The notes: a model not told the origin generated them from the letters alone. A stretch of DNA of 64,000 nt from Colwellia sp. MB02u-6 (GCF_014077095.1 NZ_JACGVG010000029.1:39625-103624); one strand, 5' to 3'; numbered from the stretch's first letter, positions 47,647 through 57,090 are shown. A program made the numbers and translations.

Positions 47647-48097
47647 ATTATTGAACTATAAGGGTATATTTTGATATTACTACCACTACCACTTTGTTAA
47701 TGTCAGACTTCTTGGGGAACTCTTATTACTTGAGAAAATCAATCAGAGAAATACAATAAAATACCCCATGATTATGTTGTGTGACGTTTTTAATGTTTAG
47801 CACAGTAGCTATATGAACAACTAATTTTAAACGCTAAATTATATTCAAACCAGTGCTGAATTATTCAGTGTGAGTCTACATTCATACCTGTGAAGTTCAA
47901 CCTGGAATTAATATACAATAATTAATTTTTACACAACATGTGTTAATCTCTAAGTATATTTAACTTTTACAAAATTTAAATATTTTGTTGGTACTGGTTA
48001 GTGAATAATTAAATACGATACTTTATTCAACAACAACTGTATTAGCAAATAGTTGAACCATAACCAATAATATAAACATTAAAAAAAGAGATTGTTA
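47647..48097. other. Intergenic region upstream of the MoxR-like gene
   Basis: AT-rich DNA with no recognisable gene. The end carries an AAGAGA ribosome site for the MoxR-like gene. Promoters are likely but not resolvable by eye. Confidence 0.4.
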
Positions 48098-48937
48098 ATG
48101 TCATTTGTCGGCACAGAAAAATATATAACAAATAACGAACTACTACTTGCTGTCAATGCAGCAATAACGTTGGAGAAACCCTTATTAATTAAAGGGGAGC
48201 CTGGTACTGGCAAAACTATGTTAGCAGAAGAAATTGCCGCTAGCTTAGGAATGGAGTTCATACAGTGGAATATCAAATCAACAACAAAGGCCCAACAAGG
48301 GTTGTACGATTATGATGCTGTGTCACGATTAAGAGACTCACAATTAGGCGATGATAAAGTTAATAATATTGCAAACTATATTGTGAAGGGTAAGCTTTGG
48401 AATGCTTTTGATAGCGATAAGCGCTGCGTATTGTTGATTGATGAAATAGATAAAGCTGATATTGAATTTCCAAATGATTTGCTTCAAGAATTAGACCGCA
48501 TGGAGTTTTATGTATATGAAACAAATCAATTAATAAAAGCTAAACATCGTCCAATTATTATCATTACTAGTAACAATGAGAAGGAGCTTCCTGACGCTTT
48601 TCTAAGAAGATGCTTTTTTCATTACATTAAATTTCCAACCAAAGTAGAGATGGAACAAATTATTGCCGTCCATCATCCGCATGTAAAACAAGATCTGTTA
48701 GCGCATACTTTAGAGGTGTTTTTTGATCTCAGGGAGGTGCAAGGTCTTAAGAAAAAACCGTCAACGTCTGAGTTAATTGACTGGTTAAAATTGCTAGTTG
48801 CCGACGATGTTGCTCAAGATGTACTGATCAATAAAAAGTCAGACATCATTCCTTTATTTGGCGCCTTACTTAAAAATGAGCAAGATGTGTCATTACTCGA
48901 AAAAATCGCTTTTATTAGTCGCAGAAACAGGCAATAA
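48098..48937 (+). CDS. MoxR-type AAA+ ATPase
   Basis: A 279-residue AAA+ ATPase with Walker A GEPGTGKT at residues 33-40 and Walker B LLIDE at 112-116, plus sensor-1 TSNNEKELPDAFLRRC. This is the MoxR/YehL-like branch, often acting as a chaperone-type partner for VWA proteins in metal-centre or complex assembly. The ATG at 48098 has an AAGAGA site upstream. A TTG six bases earlier is the alternative. The VWA gene starts two bases after its stop. Confidence 0.9.
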   Translation: MSFVGTEKYITNNELLLAVNAAITLEKPLLIKGEPGTGKTMLAEEIAASLGMEFIQWNIKSTTKAQQGLYDYDAVSRLRDSQLGDDKVNNIANYIVKGKLWNAFDSDKRCVLLIDEIDKADIEFPNDLLQELDRMEFYVYETNQLIKAKHRPIIIITSNNEKELPDAFLRRCFFHYIKFPTKVEMEQIIAVHHPHVKQDLLAHTLEVFFDLREVQGLKKKPSTSELIDWLKLLVADDVAQDVLINKKSDIIPLFGALLKNEQDVSLLEKIAFISRRNRQ

Positions 48938-48939
48938 AC

Positions 48940-50112
48940 GTGTTTATAGATTTATTTTTAACTCTTAGAAAGCACAAAGTACCGGTGAGTTTGCGAGAGC
49001 TCTTAGATCTTATTGCGTTACTCAAAAAAGGCGTTGTTTTTGCTAATGTTGAAGCCTTTTATCATTTAGCTAAAATCGTGATGGTTAAAGACGAAATCCA
49101 TTATGACAAGTTTGATGGTGCATTCGCTGAATATTTTGACGGTGTGCAAAAAATCGATATTTTCGATAAGGTTGTACCAGATGAATGGCTAAGAAAAAAT
49201 TTTGAAAGCCAACTCAGCCAAGAAGAGAAAGACAAGTTAAAGGCTTTGGGTGGTCTTGACGAATTAATGAAAACCTTAAAAGAGCGCCTTGCAGAGCAAG
49301 AGAAACGGCACGAAGGTGGTAACAAATGGGTTGGTACAGGCGGTAAGTCACCGTTTGGCGCCTATGGTTATCACCCAGAAGGTATTCGTGTGGGACAAGA
49401 CGGCAATCGTAACAAACGAGCGGTAAAAGTGTGGGATAAACGCGAATTTAGAAACTTTGACCAAGATAGAGAACTCGGTACGCGCAATATTAAGCTTGCG
49501 CTTAAAAAACTGAGAAAATTTGCTCGCACTGGCGCCAGTGAAAAACTTGATATTAATACCACTATACGTTCGACTGCAAAAAATGGTGGCTTACTCGATG
49601 TGCATATGGAGCCTGAGCGTCATAATTCAGTAAAAGTATTAATGTTTTTTGATATTGGCGGCTCTATGGATGAATACATTCATACCTGTGAAGAGCTATT
49701 CTCAGCAGCGCATACTGAGTTTAAACACCTTGAATTTTTCTATTTTCATAATTGTGTTTACGAAAGTTTATGGAAAGACAACAGGCGTCGTCGTAATAAC
49801 ACCGTTGATGTAGAAGAAATAATAAGAACTTTTGGCAGTGATTATAAGGTGCTTTTTGTCGGTGACGCTACTATGGGGCCTTATGAAATAATCGCACCGG
49901 GTGGCAGTGTTGAACATTGGAATCAAAAAGCCGGCATTGATTATATGCAACGAATTTTGGGGCATTTTAATAAGGTGGCGTGGTTAAACCCACAACCAGA
50001 AAATCAATGGGATTATCATCAGTCAATTTCAATTATCAAAGGGTTAATTGACGACAAAATGTTTCCACTAACGGTTGACGGTATCGGTCGTGCTATTAAA
50101 GAAGTGAGCTAA
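48940..50112 (+). CDS. VWA domain-containing protein, CoxE-like
   Basis: A 390-residue soluble protein beginning with GTG two bases after the MoxR-like stop. A C-terminal VWA domain carries a MIDAS motif DIGGS starting at Asp 238. The N-terminal half (about 1-200) is charged and partly Gly-rich, with GTGGKSPFGAYGYHPEG. The MoxR-VWA pair resembles CoxD/CoxE-type assembly pairs. No obvious client enzyme gene is adjacent, so its target is unknown. Confidence 0.88.
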   Translation: MFIDLFLTLRKHKVPVSLRELLDLIALLKKGVVFANVEAFYHLAKIVMVKDEIHYDKFDGAFAEYFDGVQKIDIFDKVVPDEWLRKNFESQLSQEEKDKLKALGGLDELMKTLKERLAEQEKRHEGGNKWVGTGGKSPFGAYGYHPEGIRVGQDGNRNKRAVKVWDKREFRNFDQDRELGTRNIKLALKKLRKFARTGASEKLDINTTIRSTAKNGGLLDVHMEPERHNSVKVLMFFDIGGSMDEYIHTCEELFSAAHTEFKHLEFFYFHNCVYESLWKDNRRRRNNTVDVEEIIRTFGSDYKVLFVGDATMGPYEIIAPGGSVEHWNQKAGIDYMQRILGHFNKVAWLNPQPENQWDYHQSISIIKGLIDDKMFPLTVDGIGRAIKEVS

Positions 50113-50167
50113 AGGCTAATGTAAGTGTAAATAAAAAGTCGAATCTATCTATCACCTACAGAGAATT

Positions 50168-50333
50168 TACGGGTGATAATGTAGCTTTGGTAATTTTTTT
50201 GTAGTTAGAACTTTAGTCCGTCAACTACTAGGCGGGTGATTAACGCTATCGGCCAAAAAATCGGCAGCGAGTATTGTTTCTTATCAGTATTAATGCCAAA
50301 AGCAGTTAAATTTCATTTAACCTGACGGACTGA
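50168..50333. repeat. MITE-like repeat, copy 1
   Basis: A repeat whose inner ends ACTTTAGTCCGTCA (50210-50223) and TGACGGACTGAAGT are inverted and agree at 13 of 14 bases. The imperfect match extends to about 23 bases including TGTAG/CTACA. The interior has no frame. A second copy lies about 184 bases to the right. Confidence 0.65.
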
Positions 50334-50353
50334 AGTCCATCCTACATAGAGCC

Positions 50354-50516
50354 TACGGGTGACAATGTAGATTTAGGTGATTTTGTAGTTCGAACTTTAG
50401 TCCGTCAACTACTAGGCGGGTGATTAACGCTATCGGCCAAAAAATCGGCAGCGAGTATTGTCTCTTATCAGTATTAATGCCAAAAGCAGTTAAATTTCAT
50501 TTAACTGGATGGACCC
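50354..50516. repeat. MITE-like repeat, copy 2 (tandem)
   Basis: Nearly identical to copy 1 for more than 120 bases, for example through AGGCGGGTGATTAACGCTAT, with a period of 184-186 bases. Its right end is degenerate (TGGATGGACCCAAGTCC), so its terminal inverted repeat is less exact. The two copies together fill most of the gap between the VWA gene and the crotonase gene. Confidence 0.65.
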
Positions 50517-50643
50517 AAGTCCAACCTATATTTACACCTAGATGCTTTCTCTGTAGGGCTTACTATAGATGATCATTATGCACTTAAACTAACTTTCTGA
50601 TTTAAGTGCATAGGCAGGTATATCAAGCGGTTTTAAAGAATTT

Positions 50644-51336
50644 CTATAAAGCGATGACCATCGCTGCATCAAGGGCAATTGCCTCATCTAACGTCGCTAA
50701 AATATTTTTTCTTGTTTTTAACTTAGTACCGTGATGCGCATTCATATTCAATGTCAGCATATGAGTAGCAGCAATTTTCGCTGTTGCCATTAACTGTTCT
50801 GGTTCTACTAAGGTGTCTAAAAACCCAGCTAAAACTGCTGTTTCTGGCGAGAATAATTCTGCATTAATCACTGAGCGCGTTAAATAGTGAGTAGGTATGC
50901 GATTGCGGGCTATTTCAATGCCGGCCTGGTGCATAGTCATTCCAATAGTGACTTCGTTTAAGCCAATTTTAAATTTTCCTAAACTGCCGATACGATAATC
51001 ACAACTTAGTAATAAAAAGGCCCCCTTAGCAATAGCATGACCAGAACATGCCCCGATAATTGGCAAAGGAAATGACAACATACGACGAGACAAAGTAGAA
51101 CCCGCGGTAACTAAGGCTACTGCTGACTCTGAACTTTCTTTCATGGTTTTTAAGTCAAATCCAGCAGAGAATATACCGGGTTGAGCGGTTAAAATAACCA
51201 CAGCACCTGCGGTTTCAGCTTGATCTAAAGCGTCATTTATTTCGGCTATCACTTGGTGAGAAATAGCATTAACTTTGCCATTTTTTAAAGTGATTGTTGC
51301 AATTTTTTCATTAATGTCTAAATCGATTAATTCCAC
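50644..51336 (-). CDS. Enoyl-CoA hydratase/isomerase (crotonase family)
   Basis: A 230-residue crotonase-fold protein. The first oxyanion-hole block is ILTAQPGIFSAGFDLKTM (about 48-65) and the second is GACSGHAIAKGAFLLLSCDYRIG (about 94-116). The glutamates used by hydratases are not both obvious, so isomerase or thioesterase-like activity is also possible. A FadR-like palindrome lies 34-44 bases upstream of its start. Confidence 0.88.
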   Translation of the reverse strand: MELIDLDINEKIATITLKNGKVNAISHQVIAEINDALDQAETAGAVVILTAQPGIFSAGFDLKTMKESSESAVALVTAGSTLSRRMLSFPLPIIGACSGHAIAKGAFLLLSCDYRIGSLGKFKIGLNEVTIGMTMHQAGIEIARNRIPTHYLTRSVINAELFSPETAVLAGFLDTLVEPEQLMATAKIAATHMLTLNMNAHHGTKLKTRKNILATLDEAIALDAAMVIAL

Positions 51337-51369
51337 GGTTCTTCCTAAAGTTATCTAATTTGAATGAAA

Positions 51370-51380
51370 TGGTCTTACCA
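51370..51380. promoter_or_regulatory. FadR-like palindrome upstream of crotonase gene
   Basis: TGGTCTTACCA is a perfect TGGT-N3-ACCA palindrome, matching the core of E. coli FadR sites (TGGTNNNACC). It lies 34-44 bases before the crotonase start, where a repressor would act. The same pattern precedes the acyl-CoA dehydrogenase at 52876. No binding protein is encoded in the window. Confidence 0.45.
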
Positions 51381-51637
51381 AGCAAAACTTGTTACTTTTT
51401 GGTCGGCTACCTTTGCTAATGTTAACAAGATAAGCTTGGGTCATGGTGCGATTTGCTAATCACCCAAAACTTTCAGCGATTGCTAATATAATTGTGATTA
51501 TAGTATCAGCGGCAATGAAACAATCGCCAGCAAAATATCTGCGTTTACTTAAAAAATTTTAAATAGATTAAAAATAGCATTATATTTCCTTAGCAATATA
51601 ACGCTATAGCGATTAAGTGTTGGTCTGCTTTTTAAGG
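51381..51637. other. Intergenic region between nitroreductase and crotonase genes
   Basis: No gene or strong structure is seen. It should contain the crotonase promoter and the end of the nitroreductase transcript, both on the minus strand. Confidence 0.35.
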
Positions 51638-52300
51638 TTATTTAAAAAAGGTAACAGCATTGGCCAGATCTTCACGCTCAGTTCGGGTGTTATTTACGGC
51701 AGCACTTTCATCAGCATAACCAAATGACATACCAAATAAAATGCCACGCTGTTCGGGTAAGTTAAGTGCTGCTTTTATAGGATCGGGGAATTGGCCAAGA
51801 GCACCTTGCATACAAGATGACAACCCATGCTCTGAGAGTATCAATGAAAGTGTTTGGGCATAAATACCTAGATCAACGGCTCCCATAATATCTAAATATT
51901 TATCCATGGTAAAAAAAGCGACATGAGGAGCATCAAAAAATCTCCAGTTTCGTATCATAGCAAGCTGTCTGCCTTGCTTATCTTCTCGGGTCACACCAAC
52001 AGCACTATAAAGTGCATTAGCTGAACCAAATTGGCGATCCCGATGAACGCCTTCATATTTAGGTAGCCAGTTAAAATCAGGATTGGGAGCAGCACCTTTC
52101 ATGACTGTTGAGATCAAAGTATTTTTTAATTGCTCTTTTTTCTCACCTGACACTACACAGGTTTGCCAAGGTTGCACATTACAGTTTGAAGGCGCTTGTT
52201 GTGCTTGTGTAAAAATGAATTCGAGTAATGGTTGTGGTATTGGTTTATCCAAATAAGCACGGGTAGAATAGCGTTTTTCTAACAGGGCAATCACTGACAT
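51638..52300 (-). CDS. Nitroreductase family protein
   Basis: A 220-residue FMN-dependent nitroreductase-fold protein. The N-terminus ALLEKRYSTRAYLDKPIP is typical, followed by APSNCNVQPWQTCVVSG, and a GIYAQTLSLILSEHGLSSC stretch that lines the flavin site. It probably reduces quinones, nitro compounds or enals with NAD(P)H; the natural substrate is not known. It is divergent from the acyl-CoA dehydrogenase at 52876. Confidence 0.9.
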   Translation of the reverse strand: MSVIALLEKRYSTRAYLDKPIPQPLLEFIFTQAQQAPSNCNVQPWQTCVVSGEKKEQLKNTLISTVMKGAAPNPDFNWLPKYEGVHRDRQFGSANALYSAVGVTREDKQGRQLAMIRNWRFFDAPHVAFFTMDKYLDIMGAVDLGIYAQTLSLILSEHGLSSCMQGALGQFPDPIKAALNLPEQRGILFGMSFGYADESAAVNNTRTEREDLANAVTFFK

Positions 52301-52784
52301 AACAGGTCCTTTATAATGATTTAAAATAGCAGATGATTAATTTTCTGTTTGAATCTAAGCTTAATAATAACCAACAACATAGAAAGCATGCTTGTAGTGT
52401 TACTTCTGCTAAAGCTGATGTTTTATAACACTAATGAATAGTATTAATAATACGGTATTATAAAAACATATTGTGGTGATGATATATAAGATAAAAACGG
52501 CACTAAACTTGACGGTAGTTAAATAAGATATAGCCTATCTTGACACTAGTCAAATTATAGTTATATTTGATGGCTTCTTGTATACGAAAACATAATAGTG
52601 GGTAATAAAAAATATCCATTGGTTTTATAACTGTCTTGTTATTATCATAAAATTACAAGACCACTACTACTAATGATGGCCAGAAGACTTTTGATTATTC
52701 GAGGTTAACTTTAAATAAATTAAGTGTGACAGGTTTTTTTAGGGTTATTTTATTTAAAAGTAATCTAAAAAACTTAATTTCTCG
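52301..52784. other. Divergent intergenic region
   Basis: About 575 bases separate the divergent nitroreductase and acyl-CoA dehydrogenase genes. No coding frame is seen. The region is AT-rich and ends with a FadR-like palindrome just before the dehydrogenase. Confidence 0.4.
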
Positions 52785-52787
52785 TAC

Positions 52788-52798
52788 TGGTACTACCA
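52788..52798. promoter_or_regulatory. FadR-like palindrome upstream of acyl-CoA dehydrogenase
   Basis: TGGTACTACCA is a perfect TGGT-N3-ACCA palindrome. The wider string CTGGTACTACCA matches the E. coli fadB operator core (CTGGTACGACCA) at 11 of 12 bases. It lies 78-88 bases before the start codon, in the likely promoter zone. Confidence 0.5.
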
Positions 52799-52875
52799 CT
52801 GTGCTATTTTCAATGCTAGTAAAGTTAATTTCTATTAAAAAAGACTGTATCTAATAATAACTGGAGAATAAATAA

Positions 52876-54672
52876 ATGCCTGAGTATAAAGCCCCGATTA
52901 GAGATATAAAGTTTGTTATGCAAGAGTTATTAGACTGCAACAAACATTACCAAGAACTTGGTTACTCTGATGCCAGTGAAGATATGGTTGATGCTATTCT
53001 GAGTGAAGCTGCCAAATTTACTGAGCAAGTTATCGCTCCCATCAATCAAATAGGAGATCAACAAGGTTGTACATTGACAGATGGCGTAGTAACTACTCCA
53101 GACGGATTTAAAGATGCTTATAAACAGTATGTTGACGGTGGCTGGCCCACATTATCTCAAAGCGTAGAGTTTGGCGGTCAAGGTTTGCCACATTCATTGA
53201 ATGGCGCGATCAGCGAAATGATGTCAGCAGCGAATCATAGTTTTGCCATGTACCCTGGTTTAAGTCATGGTGCAATGGCTACCATTGAAGCGCATGGTAC
53301 TGATAAACAAAAGCAACAATTTATGCCAAACCTAGTTGAAGGCAGCTGGACCGGCACTATGTGTTTAACTGAAGCGCATTGTGGTACCGATTTAGGCATG
53401 TTGCGCACCAAAGCAGAATTAACAGATGATGGTAGCTACTCATTAACTGGCTCAAAAATATTTATTTCAGCGGGCGAGCATGATTTGTCTGACAACATTG
53501 TTCATATCGTTATTGCCCGTATTCCGGGTTCTCCTGAAGGTAGCAAAGGTATTTCTCTTTTCATCGTACCAAAATTCAACGTTAACGATGATGGCACAAT
53601 AGCGGACAGAAACGCGGTAAGTTGCGGTTCTATTGAACACAAAATGGGTATCAACGCTAACGCCACTTGTGTGATTAATTTTGATAATGCTAAAGGCTAT
53701 TTAATTGGTGAAGTTAACCGCGGTTTAAACTGTATGTTTACCTTTATGAATGCTGCGCGCTTGGGTGTGGCACTTGAAGGTACGGCAGCAACAGAAGCGT
53801 CTTTTCAAGGGGCATTAGCTTATGCTAAAGACCGTTTGCAAATGCGATCAATTAGCGGTGTTAAAAACCCAAACGGCCCGGCAGACCCAATTATTGTGCA
53901 TCCAGATGTGCGTAGAATGTTGTTAACGCAAAAATCTATTGCTGAAGGCGGACGAGCGTTATTGGGTTATTTGTCACAGTTAGTTGATGTAACACATGCC
54001 GAAAAAGATGCAGCCAAAGTAGCAGATGCTGAAACAAGACTTGCCTTGTTAACGCCGATAGCTAAAGCATTGTTGAGTGAATTAGGCTTTGAGTGTACCA
54101 GTCATGGTATACAAATATTAGGTGGTCACGGCTTTATCAAAGAATGGGGCATGGAACAATTAGTGCGTGATACTAAAATAAGTTGCATATATGAAGGCAC
54201 TACCGGTATTCAAGCCTTAGATTTACTGGCGCGTAAAATTTTAGGCAGTAAAGGTGCGATTTTAAAACCTTTTATGACTGATATTGGTGCATTCTGCCAA
54301 CAGCATGCCGGCAATCCAGAAATGGCAGAACATATCCAAGCATTGGGTGCTTATTCTCAGCAATGGCAAGAATTAACCGCTAACGTAGGTAAAAAAGCCA
54401 TGAGCAACGCAGATGAAATTGGTGGCGCATCAGTCGACTATTTGATGTTTGCTGGCTATGTTACCTTAGCTTATTTCTGGGCAAGAATGGCTGCAGTGGC
54501 TGAAGATAAATTAAAAAATAGCGATGAAGATAAAGCGTTTTACCAAGCAAAAATTAAAACAGCAAACTTTTACTTTAAACGCATATTGCCACGTGCAAAA
54601 GGACACGCCGCTTGTATTGAGGGTGGTGTTGATTCAATGATGGCATTAGCGAGTGAAGACTTCGCTTTTTAA
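52876..54672 (+). CDS. Acyl-CoA dehydrogenase, long form with C-terminal extension
   Basis: A 598-residue acyl-CoA dehydrogenase of the FadE-like group. Motifs: GTMCLTEAHCGTDLGMLRT, KIFISAGEHDLSDNIVHI, LGGHGFIKEWGMEQ, and the catalytic glutamate in YEGTTGIQALDLLARK. A C-terminal helical domain (about 465-598) follows the classical core. CTGGAG precedes the start. It is a single-gene unit with its own FadR-like site and terminator. It is a paralogue of the gene at 31926. Confidence 0.94.
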   Translation: MPEYKAPIRDIKFVMQELLDCNKHYQELGYSDASEDMVDAILSEAAKFTEQVIAPINQIGDQQGCTLTDGVVTTPDGFKDAYKQYVDGGWPTLSQSVEFGGQGLPHSLNGAISEMMSAANHSFAMYPGLSHGAMATIEAHGTDKQKQQFMPNLVEGSWTGTMCLTEAHCGTDLGMLRTKAELTDDGSYSLTGSKIFISAGEHDLSDNIVHIVIARIPGSPEGSKGISLFIVPKFNVNDDGTIADRNAVSCGSIEHKMGINANATCVINFDNAKGYLIGEVNRGLNCMFTFMNAARLGVALEGTAATEASFQGALAYAKDRLQMRSISGVKNPNGPADPIIVHPDVRRMLLTQKSIAEGGRALLGYLSQLVDVTHAEKDAAKVADAETRLALLTPIAKALLSELGFECTSHGIQILGGHGFIKEWGMEQLVRDTKISCIYEGTTGIQALDLLARKILGSKGAILKPFMTDIGAFCQQHAGNPEMAEHIQALGAYSQQWQELTANVGKKAMSNADEIGGASVDYLMFAGYVTLAYFWARMAAVAEDKLKNSDEDKAFYQAKIKTANFYFKRILPRAKGHAACIEGGVDSMMALASEDFAF

Positions 54673-54807
54673 TTGCTTTTAATTGCTTTTAATGGCATTT
54701 AATGACAACAGCATCTGACATTACTTTACGCTTGAAAAGGTGATGTTTTACTAAAAAATATAACAGTAACACTTAGTGTTGATAGGCTCTTTTTCGCTAA
54801 GTAATTC

Positions 54808-54848
54808 ATGGTTATGTCTTGTTTAAATAGCAAGACATAACCATTTTT
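54808..54848 (+). terminator. Strong intrinsic terminator
   Basis: A perfect 14-base stem, 54808-54821 with 54831-54844, around a nine-base loop, followed by TTTTTACC. It ends the acyl-CoA dehydrogenase transcript about 135 bases after the stop. One of the clearest terminators in the window. Confidence 0.8.
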
Positions 54849-54929
54849 ACCTTATATCAGGTGTTAATCTTCAGTGCGAATGGCTATCAACTCATACCCT
54901 GAATTAGAAATAAGCTAGCTTAAGTGCAG

Positions 54930-55607
54930 TTACTGATTAACTAACTCTCTAACCTTAGACATTGATTTTCCGTCAAAGATAAACTCAAAGTGTTTAGTTT
55001 GAATAGCGCTAGTGACATGAATAGGTGAAAATAATCCCCAACAGGTGGCACCTTGATTTCTTACCGAGTGATATTGAAAACCTTGCTGAGCATTTTTTTT
55101 AAGCTCTGCGCCAAGCCGCCTTGCTAGCGAGTAATCTTCTGGTTCATAAATACCTTTAACCTGAAATAAATCAACAATGCTGGCACTAAAGGTTACTTTT
55201 AAACAACGCATATCCACAGTATCATAATGTAAACCCTGCAGGTTTTGAAAGTATTTGTCTTGATGGTAAAGGGTTTCTTTAATGGCGGTATCAATCGTGT
55301 CGGCGAGATAAAGCACGCCAAAGTCACCATTGCTAAAGCGTGAGCCCTCAGGATTAATATGGGTAAAAGGCGCGGTTACATAATTTACACCATCAATGCC
55401 AAAAGGAATTTCATTACTTGATAGTAGTGATAAGTTGCCAAGCTCATTTAATATTCTTGGGTTGGTGAGCGCTTGAATAGTGTAAACCGTTGCAAAGTCT
55501 TCTTGACTGACAACATCATCAAACAGCGTCATAGGAGGAAATTTTGAGTTTACTAACCTAAAGGCAATTTTGTTCAGCAACTTTACTTTTTTAGTGTTCG
55601 GCTTCAT
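54930..55607 (-). CDS. RES domain toxin
   Basis: A 225-residue RES-family protein, the toxin class that degrades NAD+ (shown for several relatives such as MbcT). The R-E-S elements are visible as RLVNSKFPP near the start, GSRFSNGDFGVLYLADTIDTAIKE in the middle, and a serine-containing later block. It starts one base after the antitoxin stop and is translated after it. Together they form a type II toxin-antitoxin module. Confidence 0.85.
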   Translation of the reverse strand: MKPNTKKVKLLNKIAFRLVNSKFPPMTLFDDVVSQEDFATVYTIQALTNPRILNELGNLSLLSSNEIPFGIDGVNYVTAPFTHINPEGSRFSNGDFGVLYLADTIDTAIKETLYHQDKYFQNLQGLHYDTVDMRCLKVTFSASIVDLFQVKGIYEPEDYSLARRLGAELKKNAQQGFQYHSVRNQGATCWGLFSPIHVTSAIQTKHFEFIFDGKSMSKVRELVNQ

Positions 55608-55608
55608 C

Positions 55609-56004
55609 TTACCACTGCCCGTTACGCATGGCGTCTATACGCTTGAAAACTTCGTATAACGTGCCAAAATTTCCACTTGAGATCAGCGACAGTGGCGAAT
55701 GACCATTAAAGTAAGGATTATCGTTTTTCATCGCCATAAAACCATAAACATTGTCAGGATTAGAAAAAACCATTTTTAATGCTTGATGAATATTAGCAAT
55801 GTAACTAATACGCTCTAATTGGTCTTTAGAAAGGCTGGCGCTTTCATTATGGTTAAAACGATAATAGCTACTTTTGCTCAAACCTAGAATAGCTTGCTTG
55901 TCGCTGGCACTGCATTGCCACTTCTCTAATATATTACTACCGAGTTTAAAGGCCACGGCGCTGTTAATTTTAGGTGCTTGATTTTGCTTATTTGCAACGT
56001 TCAT
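55609..56004 (-). CDS. Antitoxin, Xre/MbcA/ParS toxin-binding (DUF2384) family
   Basis: A 131-residue antitoxin with an N-terminal helix-turn-helix-like part (LGLSKSSYYRFNHN, about 44-57) and the C-terminal toxin-binding domain seen in PFFNGHSPLSLISSG-type motifs, here YFNGHSPLSLISSGNFGTLYE. It is the first gene of the pair and would repress the operon and neutralise the RES toxin. AGGAGATCT precedes its start. Confidence 0.88.
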   Translation of the reverse strand: MNVANKQNQAPKINSAVAFKLGSNILEKWQCSASDKQAILGLSKSSYYRFNHNESASLSKDQLERISYIANIHQALKMVFSNPDNVYGFMAMKNDNPYFNGHSPLSLISSGNFGTLYEVFKRIDAMRNGQW

Positions 56005-56164
56005 TTAGATCTCCTGATAAAATCGATGTGCCATAAAAGTCGCTAATTTTATTATTGTTAACCTGATTATTACCAACTTAAGTGTAGTTTCAAATGGTAC
56101 TTTTATCAATAATTTGCCTCAAATGATGCGATTTTTTTAAATGATCAGGTATTTAATAAGCTAG

Positions 56165-56911
56165 TTATACTTGGGTACTGTGCTTTTTTTTGATAATTAT
56201 TTTAAAGGTATTTTCTGCTAAGAGTAAAAATATTACCGCAGAAAGTATGGCGGAGGCGAAAATCATACACATGACAATAATTTGATATCTTACGGCAATT
56301 AAAGGAGAAATTCCTGACAGAATTTGTCCTGTCATCATGCCGGGTAATGAGACTAAACCCACAGCGAACAATGAATTAATGACGGGTATTGTCGCCGCAT
56401 TAAGTGCCTGCTTACGTGCTATTGGATAGGGGGTTTTATTGTCCAGTTCTGAAAATATTCGTTCTGCAGACAAACTAATGCTGTTCATCGCGGTGGCAAA
56501 TATCATACCCGCCAGTGGAATAATAACTTGTGCTTGATACCAGGGACTTAAAGACAATGCGCCTTGGCTGATCACCAATAAAGTAAAGCCACCGCCACAT
56601 AATATGGCAATAAAACCTTGTTTAAACAGCACTAGTCGATAGGCAGGCAATGTGCGCAAGGCAATCCAGCAAGAAATACTGACCATAGCTAATAAAATTG
56701 AGGTGATTAACCAGACATTGTCGGAATAAAAAATGTAACTTAGTGCGTAGCCGATAAATAATAGCTGTACGAGCATACGTGAAAGGGCATAGCTCGCTTG
56801 TTTTACATTAAGTGACCATAAATATAAAAAAGCCAGCGCAATTACAACGGGGATAAAAGCAATAGATATATCAACTAAGCTAATCATTTGCAGGGTATCA
56901 TTCATGGGCAT
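56165..56911 (-). CDS. fetB: FetB-like ABC transporter permease (UPF0014)
   Basis: A 248-residue membrane protein with about seven helices. The blocks VQLLFIGYALSYIF and IPLAGMIFATAMNSISLSAER are typical of FetB (YbbM). E. coli FetAB exports iron and needs the ATPase FetA, but no ATPase gene is adjacent here. The partner must lie elsewhere, or the protein has another use. No strong ribosome site is seen, and later ATG codons at residues 3 and 9 are possible starts. Confidence 0.8.
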   Translation of the reverse strand: MPMNDTLQMISLVDISIAFIPVVIALAFLYLWSLNVKQASYALSRMLVQLLFIGYALSYIFYSDNVWLITSILLAMVSISCWIALRTLPAYRLVLFKQGFIAILCGGGFTLLVISQGALSLSPWYQAQVIIPLAGMIFATAMNSISLSAERIFSELDNKTPYPIARKQALNAATIPVINSLFAVGLVSLPGMMTGQILSGISPLIAVRYQIIVMCMIFASAILSAVIFLLLAENTFKIIIKKKHSTQV

Positions 56912-57090
56912 TAACAGTAGTTAACCTAAGGTCTGCATAAACGTTTTGTCATCAATAACAAGCATTAAAAGAGCGCTATTAGTAAAATTCGCTTATGGGT
57001 TGATCAAATTATTTATAAAGGTGAAGCTATTATTTAGTATATTACCTTTAGATACAAATTTAGTGTATAACACGACGATTAAATATTTAA

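Noticed and set aside
50150..50520. CRISPR array in the 50 kb repeats
   Set aside because: There are only two copies of about 165-185 bases with inverted ends and no short regular repeats with unique spacers; they are MITE-like.
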